Source of the DNA: UBA9676 sp963741615
GTDB taxonomy: Bacteria; Actinomycetota; Actinomycetes; Streptosporangiales; Streptosporangiaceae
DNA: 64,000 bases
Direction of reading: 5' to 3'
Assembly: GCA_963741615.1 (NCBI GenBank)
Contig: CAVUIU010000018.1
Coordinates: forward strand, 90,319-154,318
In this document: positions 47,903 to 58,174 of the stretch, piece by piece
How the letters are laid out: every line of letters starts with the position of its first letter
Position numbering within the stretch: position 1 is the stretch's first letter
Program-made: the position numbers and the translations under genes
Notes under the pieces: generated by a model
Database searches by the model: none
The model's input: the letters and a program-made list of their open reading frames with translations, nothing else
What the model was told of the DNA's origin: nothing

Positions 47903-50092
47903 TCAGCCCGGGCACGGGGCACCGCGCCCGCACAGGGCAAGGCCCTCGGTGCGCCGGACGAAATCGACGAGCGCCGGCCGCGGCTGGAAGGAGAGCGCGC
48001 TGTCGGCGGCGCCGGCCAGCACCGGGGACGCGCCGGGCGCGAAGGCGAACCGGTAGGTGACGCAGCCGCCGGGGAAGGTGTAAAAGCGCAGGCCGGTGAA
48101 TCGCGGTGCCAGGCTGAGCGGGTGCTCGAACCGCCGCATGCCGGGCTGGTCGGAGGGGATCTGCTGGGCGCCGGTGGTGTCGCAGTTGCCGGTCAGGGTG
48201 ACGGTGATGGCTCCCGTTCCGGCGCGGTCGGAGTCCAGCGACAGGCTGGCCTTCCCGCTGGTGATGTCCGCGCCGCCGATGTTCCAGCCGGAGGGGAGCG
48301 CGGCTAGGCAGGGCAGCATGGCCGCCGACGGGACTGCCTGGGCGCTGAGGATCATCGAGTGGCCGGTGCCGCAGCTGGGGGCGTGGACGCCCAGATTTTC
48401 GGCCGCCGGGAGGAAGGCGTTCCCCGTTTCCCCCACCGCGGCGGCGGTGACGGCGAGCATCGCGGCGGCCAGTGCGATCCGCCGGATATTCCAGCGTTGC
48501 AACACGATCGGCGGCCGCTGCGGGGCGAGGGCGCGGAATTCGCCGAGTAGGTCGCGGGGATCTCGCTTCATGAAGGCGCGCAGCTGGGTCGGGCTGGCGA
48601 CCCCGCGGGTGGCGGCGAAGGCTTCCGCGAGCTCGTCAGCGGTGAAGTAGCGCAGTGCCCGCTGGTAGACCCGCTGCGGGTCGGTGCGGACCGCGAGGAC
48701 GAGCATCATGTTGCCCAGGTCGACCGCCTGCCGCCACGGTGACGGGCGGACCTGGACGAAGGCAACGTCGATCAGCAGCAGTTCCCCGGAGCGGACCATG
48801 AGGTTGCCCGGTTTGATGTCGCGGTGGGCGATCCCGGCGTCCCACAGCTTGCGGATCAGCAGCAGCCCCTGGTCGATGATTGTGTCGTCGACCTCGGCCT
48901 CGCCGATTTCGACGGCGCCGCCGAAGAACTCGGTGACGAGCATGTACTCACGCTCGGGGGTGATCTCGACAACGCCGTCGGGCCGGGCGGTGCGTACCCC
49001 GATGTCCTGCAGCAGGCGCAGGGCGTAGTCCTCGTAGGTGACCAGGCGCCGCACGGTCTGGAACGGAGCCTCGTCCTCCAGAGAGCCGTAGAGGATGGTG
49101 CGCCACAGCTTGTACCAGCGGTCGGCGCGGACGTGGCCCTTGGTGTAGAGCTTGGCGAACAGGAACTGATCCGGGCCGCCCTCGACCCGCAGCCGCAGCG
49201 GGGTGGAGCCCGCGGACGACTCGAGACCGACCGGCTTGATCTCGGTCACGTCAAGCCCGAGCTGGTCGTGCACGGCCTGGCGGATCGCCTCCCCCCGCCG
49301 GCCGGTCACGTCAACGTGCGCGGTGCGGCCGCGCCGGTACACGACGGGGAACACCTCGTTGGGGGTGAAGTAACGGAACGCGGTGACCGCGATCGGCACC
49401 GCGAACGCCACGGCGAGCAGCACATCGCCGGGGTGGTCGACTCCCAGATACAGGCGGGCCAGGCCAAACAGGGCGACCACGGCGGCCACCGCCGCCTTGG
49501 TGCAGGAGCGGGCGCGGCCCGGCACCGCCAGGCAATAGACGATGCCCATCAAGATGATGGTGAGGACCGCCGCCGGGGGCGACACCCCCGCATACCCGGC
49601 CCAGCCGGTGATGATCGGCACGCCGTACGGGCGCGGCCGCGACAGCCCGAAGTAGATCCACGTCCCGGCAATCTCCAGGAACAACAGGCTGCCCATGAAC
49701 ACCAGCAGGTGCCGCCAGCGCCGGAACGCGATCGTCAGGGCGACCACCGACAAGCCGAGCACGGTGGCCCCCCAGCTGGAGCCCGCCACGTTGATCCCGT
49801 TGGCCACATCGGTCAGCCACGGGGTGCGCATCCCCGCCAGCAGGCGCAGCACCCACGTACTGGCCTGGTCTTCAGCCCGCAGCCACGGCGTGTGCTGGGA
49901 CGCCAGGAACGCACCGGCCAGGACCACGGCCCCAAGGACCAGCCACGCCGTCGTGGTGCTGGTCACCGGGTGCGGCAGCGGCGGCGGCGCGCCGGTCGGG
50001 CGGCGCTGACGGCGGACTCTATGAACAGCGGAACCCGGCGGCAAGCTGACCGGACCATCCCCGCCGACCACGCGCCCGATGTCGTCACTCAC
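47903..50092 (-). CDS. Degenerate-PAP2/kinase/extracytoplasmic fusion protein (module 3), intact
   Basis: A 729-residue protein from GTG 50092 (AGGGGG upstream). Residues about 47-245 form a PAP2-like membrane domain with LSRPRPYG and ARLYLGVDHPGD but SPPA instead of PSGH. Residues about 297-525 are a kinase with Lys in FLFAKLYT, IAHRDIKPGNLM near 425 and LLLIDVAF near 440. A single membrane segment lies near 538-555, then an extracytoplasmic domain with six cysteines. It is a near copy of module 2 and shows the unbroken frame. Substrate unknown. The topology fits sensing or lipid phosphorylation across the membrane. Confidence 0.82.
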   Translation of the reverse strand: MSDDIGRVVGGDGPVSLPPGSAVHRVRRQRRPTGAPPPLPHPVTSTTTAWLVLGAVVLAGAFLASQHTPWLRAEDQASTWVLRLLAGMRTPWLTDVANGINVAGSSWGATVLGLSVVALTIAFRRWRHLLVFMGSLLFLEIAGTWIYFGLSRPRPYGVPIITGWAGYAGVSPPAAVLTIILMGIVYCLAVPGRARSCTKAAVAAVVALFGLARLYLGVDHPGDVLLAVAFAVPIAVTAFRYFTPNEVFPVVYRRGRTAHVDVTGRRGEAIRQAVHDQLGLDVTEIKPVGLESSAGSTPLRLRVEGGPDQFLFAKLYTKGHVRADRWYKLWRTILYGSLEDEAPFQTVRRLVTYEDYALRLLQDIGVRTARPDGVVEITPEREYMLVTEFFGGAVEIGEAEVDDTIIDQGLLLIRKLWDAGIAHRDIKPGNLMVRSGELLLIDVAFVQVRPSPWRQAVDLGNMMLVLAVRTDPQRVYQRALRYFTADELAEAFAATRGVASPTQLRAFMKRDPRDLLGEFRALAPQRPPIVLQRWNIRRIALAAAMLAVTAAAVGETGNAFLPAAENLGVHAPSCGTGHSMILSAQAVPSAAMLPCLAALPSGWNIGGADITSGKASLSLDSDRAGTGAITVTLTGNCDTTGAQQIPSDQPGMRRFEHPLSLAPRFTGLRFYTFPGGCVTYRFAFAPGASPVLAGAADSALSFQPRPALVDFVRRTEGLALCGRGAPCPG

Positions 50093-50525
50093 GCGGGGCA
50101 CCCCCTGCCGGGATCAGCCCTTGTGCGCGCAGCCAGTGGCCGGCCACCAGCCGGGGGTTCTGTCCCGCCAGCTCGACCCGGGCGTCGAGGGCACGCAGCG
50201 TGCCGGTGTCCAGGAGGGCCGACACCTTATCGAGCAGGGCGAGCAGGTTCGGCCCGTAGCGGGTGACGGCATCCGCGCGCAGCAGGGGAGTGATGTTCTC
50301 GGCCGGCTGCAGCGCGCGATCGTCGGCCAGGACGAGCAGATGCCGCGCCGGGATGCCCGGATCGGTGGTGAACAGCAACGCGACGCCGATATACCCCGCC
50401 TCCAGGGCCTGCCGGGTCAGCGGTCCCCCGGCATCGAGCGGGACGAACGCCTTGAAGCGCAGCCCGTAGGCCCGCTTCAGCCCCGGCAGGCAATAGGCGC
50501 GTCCCGGGCACTCGGGCGTTGTCAT
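50085..50525 (-). pseudogene. C-terminal half of an OpuBC-like binding protein (module 3)
   Basis: PECPGRAYCLPGLKRAYGLR, GYIGVALLFTTDPGIPARHL and LQPAENITPLLRADAVTRYG correspond to the second half of the module 2 protein. The signal peptide and first lobe are missing. The short start (ATGACAAC at 50525-50518) and the bases upstream resemble the start region of the module 2 LPG_synthase_TM gene (43191), so a deletion seems to have joined that start to the middle of the binding-protein gene. It cannot be exported normally. Confidence 0.75.
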
Positions 50526-50745
50526 TACTTCCCCCAGGGCGCCACAGCCAGCATGACATGCCGCCAGCCGGGACGCGAGCGCGCGACCGGCCAGGGGATC
50601 GGATGCCAGCCCGGCGCGGCTGCATCGACTTCAAGTCTTCTTGCCGGTTGCCGGGCCACGCGTTGGCCGGCCGTTCTATAGGCCGAGGCGGGCACCGCCC
50701 GCTCGATCAGCCGACACCGTGGCCAGCTCACCTGCACCGACCTGA

Positions 50746-51429
50746 TCAGCCGGGTGAGCCCGCGGCCGTAGCGAGCGGTGCGGCGGGGACGCCGAATACC
50801 ACGTTCAGCGCCGCCCCGATGAACACGCCCAGACCCGCTCCTGCCAGGACATCCAGGGGAAAGTGCGCACCGAGATACACGCGCGACAAGCACACGAGGG
50901 CGGCCAGCACCCATGGCAAGACCTTCCACCGGCCCTGCAAATAGGGCGTCACGAGAGCGGTGATGGCAAAGATCACCATCGCGTGCCCCGAGGGGAAACT
51001 CAGCCCGTGCGCAGCTGACTTGCCACGCAAGATCACGTCGGACACCGTCTCCGCGGGGCGGCCACGCTGGACGAAGCTCTTCGCGGCACTCTCCAGCGAT
51101 ACCTTCAGCCCGGTCGCGACCAGCAATGCCGCGGCCAGGCGGAACCTGCGGAACAGCGCAGCCGGGATGGCCAGCAGCGGAAGAGCTCCGATCACCCCCG
51201 ACAACTGCACCACCCACATCGGCGGGTTGAGCCAGCCCGGCCAGTGGTTCAGCCAGCGGAACACCGCGACATCCGCTGCTGAAATGACCCGGCCCGCCAC
51301 GAGTGCACCGCACAAGATCACCACCCCAAGCCCTGCCGCCGCCATGATCACGTCGGCCCGCCGCCGACGGTAACCACGGCCATCCGGCGCCCGGAACCAC
51401 CACCTGGCCACGGCTGGCCTCCCGTTCAT
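50746..51429 (-). CDS. PAP2 family phosphatase (module 3, proximal)
   Basis: A 227-residue membrane protein with intact motifs: KSFVQRGRPAET, LSFPSGHAMVIFAITALV and SRVYLGAHFPLDVLAG. It is related to the frameshifted gene at 43258-43979 and occupies the same place in the duplicated module. About six hydrophobic segments are visible. It probably dephosphorylates a lipid or polyprenyl phosphate on the outer face of the membrane. Confidence 0.87.
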   Translation of the reverse strand: MNGRPAVARWWFRAPDGRGYRRRRADVIMAAAGLGVVILCGALVAGRVISAADVAVFRWLNHWPGWLNPPMWVVQLSGVIGALPLLAIPAALFRRFRLAAALLVATGLKVSLESAAKSFVQRGRPAETVSDVILRGKSAAHGLSFPSGHAMVIFAITALVTPYLQGRWKVLPWVLAALVCLSRVYLGAHFPLDVLAGAGLGVFIGAALNVVFGVPAAPLATAAGSPG

Positions 51430-51508
51430 GCCGGGACTCCCCGGTGTGCAGGACAGATCACCTGGCTACCGGGGCCGTGCCCAGGGGACCCGGACGCGCC
51501 GCCTTCCG

Positions 51509-51925
51509 CTACGGCCGGACCTCTTTGGCGAAGCTGGCGATGCACGTCGAGACCTCTGTCCTGTTTCCCGCCTGGGCGATGCACTTGTCGAACCGGGCGA
51601 ACACATTGGTATTGCGGGCCGCCCACGTCCCCACGCTCACGCTCAGGTCGATCGCGATGATGAGAGCAAGCGCGCAACACACGACGCCGGCGATGGCCTG
51701 GCCCGTGTTCGTCGCTCCCCGGTTTCTCCCGCGGGTGAGCGCAACGATCCCCAGGATCAGGCCGGCCAGGCCGCCCACCAGCGCCAGCGGGAACAAGACG
51801 AACGAGATCCCCGCGACCAGGCTCGCCACCCCGATGACGAGCGCGGCCACGCCCAGACCGTTGCGAGGCCGCGCGGGGGGCGCGGGCGGAGGCTGCGCGG
51901 GTTGCGGTGGCTGGGTTACGTTCAT
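51509..51925 (-). CDS. DUF4190-like membrane protein
   Basis: A 138-residue protein with a Pro-rich N-terminus (QPPQPAQPPPAPPARPRNGL) followed by the DUF4190-type pair of membrane segments (GVAALVIGVASLVAGISFVL, GLAGLILGIVALTRGRNRG), a third hydrophobic segment and a short extracytoplasmic tail with two cysteines (FDKCIAQ, STCIASF). Function unknown. Common next to exported-protein genes in actinomycetes. Confidence 0.75.
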   Translation of the reverse strand: MNVTQPPQPAQPPPAPPARPRNGLGVAALVIGVASLVAGISFVLFPLALVGGLAGLILGIVALTRGRNRGATNTGQAIAGVVCCALALIIAIDLSVSVGTWAARNTNVFARFDKCIAQAGNRTEVSTCIASFAKEVRP

Positions 51926-51937
51926 GATGAAGTCCTC

Positions 51938-52096
51938 TCAGGCCGGAATAAGTGCCCGGCAGGCGACAGCGTCTGGTTCGCAGCTGGTGACATTGCCCGT
52001 CACCGCAGTCCCGGCCGAACCCGAAGGGCAGATGCGCACCACGCGCCCCGCGCCGCCGGGGTCCTGCCGGCCCTGGTCAAGGACATAGGTGCTCAT
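51938..52096 (-). CDS. Possible 52-residue small protein
   Basis: ATG 52096 is preceded by GGGAG at seven bases. The product MSTYVLDQGRQDPGGAGRVV then RICPSGSAGTAV ends SCEPDAVACRALIPA and has three cysteines. It ends 12 bases upstream of the start of the DUF4190-like gene on the same strand, so the two could be co-transcribed. I do not recognise a family. Confidence 0.35.
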   Translation of the reverse strand: MSTYVLDQGRQDPGGAGRVVRICPSGSAGTAVTGNVTSCEPDAVACRALIPA

Positions 52097-52920
52097 CTGA
52101 CATCTCCCGTGCGCCCGGTCCGGCCACGCTCGTGCGGGCACCGCCGCGCCCTGCCGCCGCGTGACCGGCCGGCCAAGTGATCGCGACCGGCCCGCGACGC
52201 CGGCGAAGCCGGGGAATCTTGCCCAACATGATCCCCTCGACACCAGCCAGCCGCAAGAGCGTCATCGACAGGCGCGGGGGTGAATACAGCTTCCGCCACG
52301 CGGGGCAGGGCTGGCCTCGGGCGCAGCCGCGAGCAGCGGCCGGTGGCGGCCATGGCGGAGCCCGTGCTCCTTGTCCTGGACGACGAGGAGGTAGATCTCC
52401 GGTGCGCAACGCGGGAGCTGGAATCGCGGTACGCAGCGCACGACCAGATCGTGTCCAGCGTCGGCGCAACACGCGTCACCAACGGCCAGACCTTCGTCGG
52501 CCACAACGCCAAGCTGCCCCACGGCACCGGGGTGATCGCCCGGACCGGCCCGGTCACCAAGGTCCACCACCCCCGGTCCACCAGCGCGATGTCTACCGCA
52601 GCCGCCTGGCGCTTCTTGCGCGCGCTCAGAGTACTGGGGCGACCCCGCTTACCCACACGTCACGGCCGCAGTACCTGTTCCAGGACCCGTACTGTCCGTA
52701 CCTTCGCAGGGCTGCTGCACTCGACCGGATAGACAAGGACCTTCGGCCCTAGGTCCAGGTGCCTTGGTCCCCTTGAACCGCCGACGGGCCGGAGCGACCG
52801 TGCGTGAAACCGAATTTGCCACATTATGCGCACCTAAAGGGGCGGGAGCCGAGGCTGGTCGCGGCCCAGAGGTGCCGTTAGACGGCGATTCGCCGCCTTC
52901 CGTGCGGGATGGAGTCTGCT
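52097..52920. other. Mostly non-coding stretch with a gene fragment
   Basis: Apart from the short receiver-like fragment at 52352-52460 I see no supported gene. The bases between 52460 and 52900 give several open frames on both strands without recognisable motifs. Confidence 0.4.
52352..52460 (+). pseudogene. N-terminal stub of a receiver-domain protein
   Basis: From ATG 52352 the sequence MAEPVLLVLDDEEVDLRCAT then RELESRYAAHDQIV resembles the first 35 residues of the response-regulator-like domain of actinobacterial fused receiver/thioredoxin reductase proteins (pattern VDDDP...RDLRRRYG...Y.IV). Homology stops there and no reductase follows. Confidence 0.45.
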
Positions 52921-53688
52921 ATGGCCAGTGTCACAACCCCCGCTACTGCCCGGCTGGAACAGCGGAGCGGCGGCCCGGACCGAGGACGCGGTCAAGGTCT
53001 ACGGAAAGGGCCAGACCGAGGTGCGGGCACTTGACGGCGTCTCGGTCGAGTTCGTCGCCGGCCGCTACACCGCCATCATGGGCCCGTCGGGCTCCGGGAA
53101 GTCCACCTTGCTGCACTGCGTTGCGGGCCTGGACAGCCTCACATCCGGCCGGGCATTCATCGGCGACGTCGATCTGAGCACGCTGGGCGACCAGCGGCTG
53201 ACGATCCTGCGGCGTGACCGCGTCGGCTTCGTCTTCCAGGCGTACAACCTCGTGCCGACCATCAGCGCCGCGGAGAACATCACACTGCCGCTGCTGCTCG
53301 CGGGCCATAAGGGCGACCAGGCGTGGATCGGCAAGGTCATCGACACCGTCGGCCTCGCCGACCGGCTGCAGCACCGGCCCGAGCGAGACTGTCCGGCGGC
53401 CAGCAGCAACGGGTCGCGGTGGCGCGGGCACTGGCCAGCCGCCCCGAGATCATCTTCGCCGACGAGCCGACCGGCAACCTGGACTCGCACGCCGGCGCCG
53501 AGGTGCTGACCTTCATGCGGCGCGCCGTGGACGAGATGGGCCAGACCATCGTCATGGTCACCCACGACCCGATGGCGGCCAGCTACGCCGACCGCATCGT
53601 CTTCCTCGCGGACGGGCGGATCGTCGACGAGATGCTCAAGCCGACCGCCGAGCGGGTGCTTGAGCGGATGAAGCGCTTCGGGGAGTGA
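52921..53688 (+). CDS. ABC transporter ATP-binding protein (MacB/LolD type), two frameshifts
   Basis: ATPase with Walker A GPSGSGKSTLLHCVAGLD, Q-loop GFVFQAYNLVPTISAAENIT, signature LSGGQQQRVAVARALASRPE, Walker B IIFADEPTGNLDSH and H-loop VMVTHDP. The start MASVTTPATARLEQ is in one frame, the central part (TEDAVKVYGKGQTEVRALDG) in a second, and the signature onward in a third. The slips lie near 52965 and 53390 and need one base each. It is followed by an FtsX-type permease, eight bases downstream, forming an exporter pair for a lipoprotein, peptide or drug. Confidence 0.85.
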
Positions 53689-53695
53689 GCCGAGA

Positions 53696-56258
53696 ATGAT
53701 CAAACTCGTCCTCGCGGGCCTGCTCGCCCGGAAGCTGCGCCTGGTCACCACCGCCCTCGCGGTGACACTCGGTGTCGCGTTCATAGCGGGAACGCTGGTG
53801 CTCACCGACACCATGACCAACATATTCGACAACCTCTCCTCCGGCGTCTACAAGGGCACCGACGCCGTCGTCCGTGCCAAATCGGTCTTCAACGGACCCG
53901 ATGGCCACCGGCGAGCAGCGCCCCTTCATCGACGCGTCCCTGGTCCCGACGCTGAGCCGGGTACCCGGCGTCGCCGCCGCCGAGGGAAGTGCCTTCGGGT
54001 ACACCCGGCTAATCGGCAAAGACGGCAAGCCACTCGGCAACCCCTCGGGCGGCGCGCCCACGCTTGGCGGCAACTGGAGCCAGGTACCGCAGCTCAACCC
54101 GTTCCAGCTGGTGGCCGGCCATGCCCCGCAGGCACCGGACGAGGTCGTGATCGACAGGAAGAGCGCTCAGGACGGCCACCTGGCGGTGGGTGACACGACG
54201 ACCGTGCTGGTGGTGGGCCCGCCGCAGCGGGTCCGCATATCGGGCATCGTCGCCTTCGGCACCGCCGACAGCCCGGCCGGCGCGTCGGTGGTGCTGTTCA
54301 CCACTCCCGTCGCGCAGCGCCTCGTCACCGCGCCCGGCAAGTTCAGCAGCATCTCGTTCGTGGCCAATGGCGTGTCACAGCAGCAACTGGTCAGCAACCT
54401 CAGGAGCGTGCTGCCCGCCGGAACCGAGGCGGTGACCGGGGCGGCGATCATCAAGGAACAGCAGGACTCGTTCCAGAAGGGCCTGTCGTTCTTCACCGAC
54501 TTCCTGCTCATCTTCGCCGTCGTCGCCCTGGTGGTCGGCGCCTTCGTGATCTTGAACACGTTCGCCATCACCGTTGCCCAGCGCACCAGGGAGAACGGCC
54601 TGCTGCGGGCACTCGGCGCCAGCCGGCGCCAGGTCCTGCGCTCGGTGCTCCTCGAGGCCGTGGCGATCGGCCTCATCGCCTCGCTGATCGGGCTGGCCGC
54701 GGGAGTCGCCCTAGCGATCGGGCTGAAAGCGTTGCTCGGCGCGCTCGGCCTCGGCCTCCCGAGCGGAGGTATCGTCTTCAGCGCCAGGACGGTCATCGTG
54801 TCACTGCTGGCCGGGCTGGCCGTCACGATCGTGGCTGCCGTCTCGCCCGCGCGCAAGGCTGCCAAGGTCCCGCCCGTCGCGGCCATGCAGGACGTGACGG
54901 TGGGCAGCACCGGGTACGGCTCCAAGCAGCGCGTCATCGTCGGGATCGCCATCCTGGCGCTCGGGGTCGCCGCACTGTTCACCGGGCTGTTCGGCCACGT
55001 CGCCAGCGCGTTCCTGGTCGTCGGCGCAGGCGTGCTGCTGGTCTTCTTGGGCGTGTCGGTGCTGGGCCGGACGATAGCGCTGCCGCTGAGCAGGATCATC
55101 GGCGCTCCGCTGCCCCGCCTGAGGGGCGTGACCGGCCGCCTGGCGCGGGAGAACGCCATGCGCAACCCGAAGCGCACCGCGGCCAGCGCGTCCGCACTGA
55201 TGATCGGCGTCGGGCTCGTCGTATTCATCACCATCTTTGCCGCATCCGCCAAGGCATCGGTCAACGCGAGCATCGACAGAACGCTCGCGGGCGATATGGT
55301 GATCGACTCCGGCGCGGGCATGTCGGGCGGTGGTGTCGATCCCGGGCTAGCCCAGCGGCTGAACGCGCTTCCGCAGGTGGCCGCCGCCACCGGGGTGAGG
55401 AACGGCGCCGCGCTGATCCTTGGCAACGTGGAGCAGATCACTGCCGTGGATCCCAGGGCTGGCAGCAAGATCTTCGATGTCGGCGCGCTGCAGGGGTCGA
55501 TCGCCGGCCTCGGCACGAACGGCATCGCGGTCTACAAGGATGTCGCCACGAAGAATCATCTGAAGCTCGGGGACGCCGTGCCGGTCGTGTTCAGGGACAC
55601 CGGGCCGCGGCAACTGCGCGTCGCGCTCATCTACGGTGACAGCGTGGCGGCGCCGTCGCCCCGCTACTTCCTCGGCACTCCCGCCTACGATGCCAACTTC
55701 ACCACCCGCTACGACAGCCAGGTGTTCGTGAAGAAGGCGCCCGGTGTCACCGCGGCGGCCGCGCTCGCTGCCGTGCAGCAGGTGTCCGCTCAATACGCGC
55801 CCGGCACCACCGTGATGGACCAGGCCGCCTACAAGGCGGAGCGGGTGAGGCCGTTCAACCGGTTGCTGGCGCTCATCTACGTGCTGCTCGCCTTGGCTAT
55901 CGTCATCGCCCTGCTCGGGATCGGCAACACGCTCGCGCTGTCGATCTTCGAACGGACCCGCGAACTCGGGGTCATGCGCGCGGTAGGGATGACGCGCAGG
56001 CAGCTTCGCGGCACGATCCGCTGGGAGTCGGTGATCATCGCCCTGCAAGGGACCGTCCTCGGCCTGCTGATCGGCGTGTTCTTCGGCTGGGCGCTCGTGG
56101 CGGCCCTGAAGAACCAGGGAATCACCAACTTCAGCGTGCCGTACCTGACCCTGATCATCGTGGTCATACTGGCCGGGCTTGCCGGGGTGGTGGCGGCGAT
56201 CCTTCCCAGCCGCCGGGCAGCAAAACTCAACATCCTGCGCGCCATCGTCACGGAATGA
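53696..56258 (+). CDS. ABC transporter permease, FtsX/MacB family, one frameshift
   Basis: About 850 residues. The first membrane segment (RLVTTALAVTLGVAFIAGTL) starts at ATG 53696. After a one-base slip near 53890 the rest is continuous: an extracytoplasmic domain (PFIDASLVPTLSRVPGVAAA), an FtsX block (DFLLIFAVVALVVGAFVILN, TRENGLLRALGASRRQVLRS), a second half with RLARENAMRNPKRTAASASA, and the final FtsX block (FERTRELGVMRAVGMTRRQL, PSRRAAKLNILRAI). Such two-FtsX permeases pair with the preceding ATPase for mechanotransmission or export. Confidence 0.87.
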
Positions 56259-56269
56259 CGGCGCGCGGA

Positions 56270-56592
56270 CTACGCGGCCTGCCGGCATTGGGGGCAGGCG
56301 GCACCTCGCCCGCACAGCACAAGACCCTCGGCCTGCCGCACGCATGCCACGAGGGGTAGATCGCGGCAACGGTCGCTGAGTTCCTCGTCGGTCTCGAACG
56401 CGTCGCGGTGGCTTGGGGTCAGGGGCAGGCGGCGGCATTCACCCAGCGGCCGGCTGCGTCGTCTAGCCAGCCGCTGAGCCGGTAGCAGAGATCCTCCGCC
56501 CTGGCCCAGGCCACCAGCGACTCAAGCTCCGGCCCGGTCAGCAGCTCATGCCAGGCGACTCGACGGGCTGGCCACAGAAGCCCGTTCAGCAC
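56270..56592 (-). CDS. Possible small Cys-rich protein, frameshifted
   Basis: From GTG 56592 the frame reads LNGLLWPARRVAWHELLTGP and AEDLCYRLSGWLDDAAGRWV, then after a slip near 56425 continues RDAFETDEELSDRCRDLPLV and AEGLVLCGRGAACPQCRQAA to the stop at 56270. The LCGRGAACP tail matches the end of the PAP2-kinase extracytoplasmic domains. The gene is uncertain and may be two unrelated fragments. Confidence 0.3.
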
Positions 56593-56600
56593 CGTGCCGA

Positions 56601-56963
56601 CTACGGAATCGAGCAGACCACGGTGACAGGGCGCGCAGGCTTGCCGCGAGTGACGCGCAACTGCGCCGTCGCGGCACAGATCATCTGGCCGGACTGCGCC
56701 AGCGGGCTGCGGCCGGTCACGCGGTAGGTGCCTGGCGGTAGCGACAACGTGAACCGGCCGTCCCTGCCGGCGCTGGCCGTTAATGTTTCGCCGGTGGCGG
56801 CGCGGGCAGCGATCGTGCCAGGCAGCGGGACAGGCGAACCGGGCGGCGGGCCGCCTACCCGCACGAACTTACCGGGCACGGCCTGGTGAAAGACGGGGCT
56901 GCCGCTACAGCCTGCCAGGACCGCGATACCCACCGCGACAACCGCCATGGCGCTGTATCTCAC
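56601..56963 (-). CDS. Lipoprotein with carboxypeptidase-regulatory-like (Ig-like) domain
   Basis: About 120 residues from GTG 56963. The signal VRYSAMAVVAVGIAVLAGCS has lipobox LAGC. The mature part, with GTIAARAATGETLTASAGRD then GRFTLSLPPGTYRVTGRSP, is a beta-sandwich resembling carboxypeptidase regulatory-like or SpaA-like domains. Two further cysteines (MICAAT, TVVCSIP) may form a disulfide. Ligand unknown. Confidence 0.6.
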   Translation of the reverse strand: MRYSAMAVVAVGIAVLAGCSGSPVFHQAVPGKFVRVGGPPPGSPVPLPGTIAARAATGETLTASAGRDGRFTLSLPPGTYRVTGRSPLAQSGQMICAATAQLRVTRGKPARPVTVVCSIP

Positions 56964-58174
56964 CTGGCTTGGACGTCGGCGCTGGCACGCCGGTTCCGGT
57001 CTGCGGCCTGGCCGTAACCGTGATCTCGCCCAGGGCAGAATGTGGCTGCCTTGCTGGGCATTAGCCCCCAGCGTGTCTCCCAGCTCACCGCCCGGGCAAG
57101 CTGACCGGCCTTCGGCGGCGGGCGAACGCCGCGGCCGCGGTCGCGGGCGCAGTCGCCGGCAGGCCAGCGGCATCGCCTGGCGGCACGCCAGGATGAGGTG
57201 GTCTTCCGCAGGTTCGCACCGCGAGCACAGGACTACAGCAGGAGCGGCGATTCCGGGCGGGCTATGGTCTCCGCCCGGCGTCCCAGCCGGTCTGCGGCCT
57301 ATCTTTATAACACGCCCGGCGGGAATATCCGCTGGTCACGCCTCGTCGTGGGCATCTTCATTCACGCCCCGGATTTGGCGCACGTGCTGAAGGTTCTGGC
57401 GCGGAACCTGGACGGAACGGCGTCACGGTACGAGCGCATTGTTGGCCGTAAAGTCGCAGGCCAGCGGCTCGCCGGGTCGCGAAAGAGATCTATCTGTAGA
57501 ACCGTCGGCTAAGCTTACGTTGGTTCGAACCCAACACCTGCCACCACGCAAAACCGCAGGTCCGGACCGGTATTTGGGATCATCCGCCATGTCCAAGGGG
57601 AACGGTTCGCGGAACCGTCTGTGAGCGTCGCGTCGGCTGGCGGCGGCCGTGATAGCGCCGGTCAGTAAAGCCCTGGAGCAGGAAACGTGCTACCGAGGCC
57701 GCGAGCTTCACGTGCAGGATCACTAGGCCAACGGCGGGGTAGCGGCGCGAGCCGCCAGGCGCACGGCCGACAACCTGTGACTGCTGTCCTACGACGGCCA
57801 CGGCCCGACGATCTGTGCAGGCCTGGCACTAGCAAACGGGTTAGCGGCAGCCGCTCATCCCCGATTGGCTACCGCCGTGCGTCCCGGCTGCAATGTCACG
57901 GCGTCCGATGCCGGCGAAAAGGCCCATGCTAAGCGGAGCGGGACCGGCAGCTTCGGTAGGACGCCAACATGACCCATGCCCGGCCGTCCCGGCTGCTTCC
58001 CATGCTGGCGCACAGATGCAGGGCCTCAAGCCGACTATGGCCGCGCCCGGGCTGCATCTGGCCTGCTGCCCGGCCAGGGCGCTTCCGGGCGGTCCAAGTA
58101 GGCCGAAGATTGATCGGCCATGGCGATGAGTGTGGTCGGGGAATGCGCCTTTTCCTGGCGGCTGCAATGTGTGA
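56964..58174. other. Gene-poor stretch with a half-tRNA
   Basis: About 1.2 kb in which I recognise no protein family. The one clear structure is the 3' half of a tRNA-Tyr at 57494-57546. Local base composition is less GC-biased at third positions, suggesting non-coding or foreign DNA. Confidence 0.45.
57494..57546 (+). other. 3' half of a tRNA-Tyr (GTA), likely attachment-site remnant
   Basis: The segment starts at CTGTAGA (anticodon loop, anticodon GTA), continues with a class II-like variable arm, a perfect T-arm GTTGG-TTCGAAC-CCAAC, an acceptor strand ACCTGCC and an encoded ACCA. The 5' half is absent: the bases upstream do not pair with the anticodon stem or with the acceptor strand in full. 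This is the usual trace of integrase recombination in a tRNA gene. Confidence 0.7.

Noticed and set aside
57421..57546. Complete tRNA-Tyr gene
   Set aside because: The T-arm, acceptor strand and CCA are clear, but the upstream bases do not form the anticodon stem or a full acceptor stem, so only the 3' half is present.
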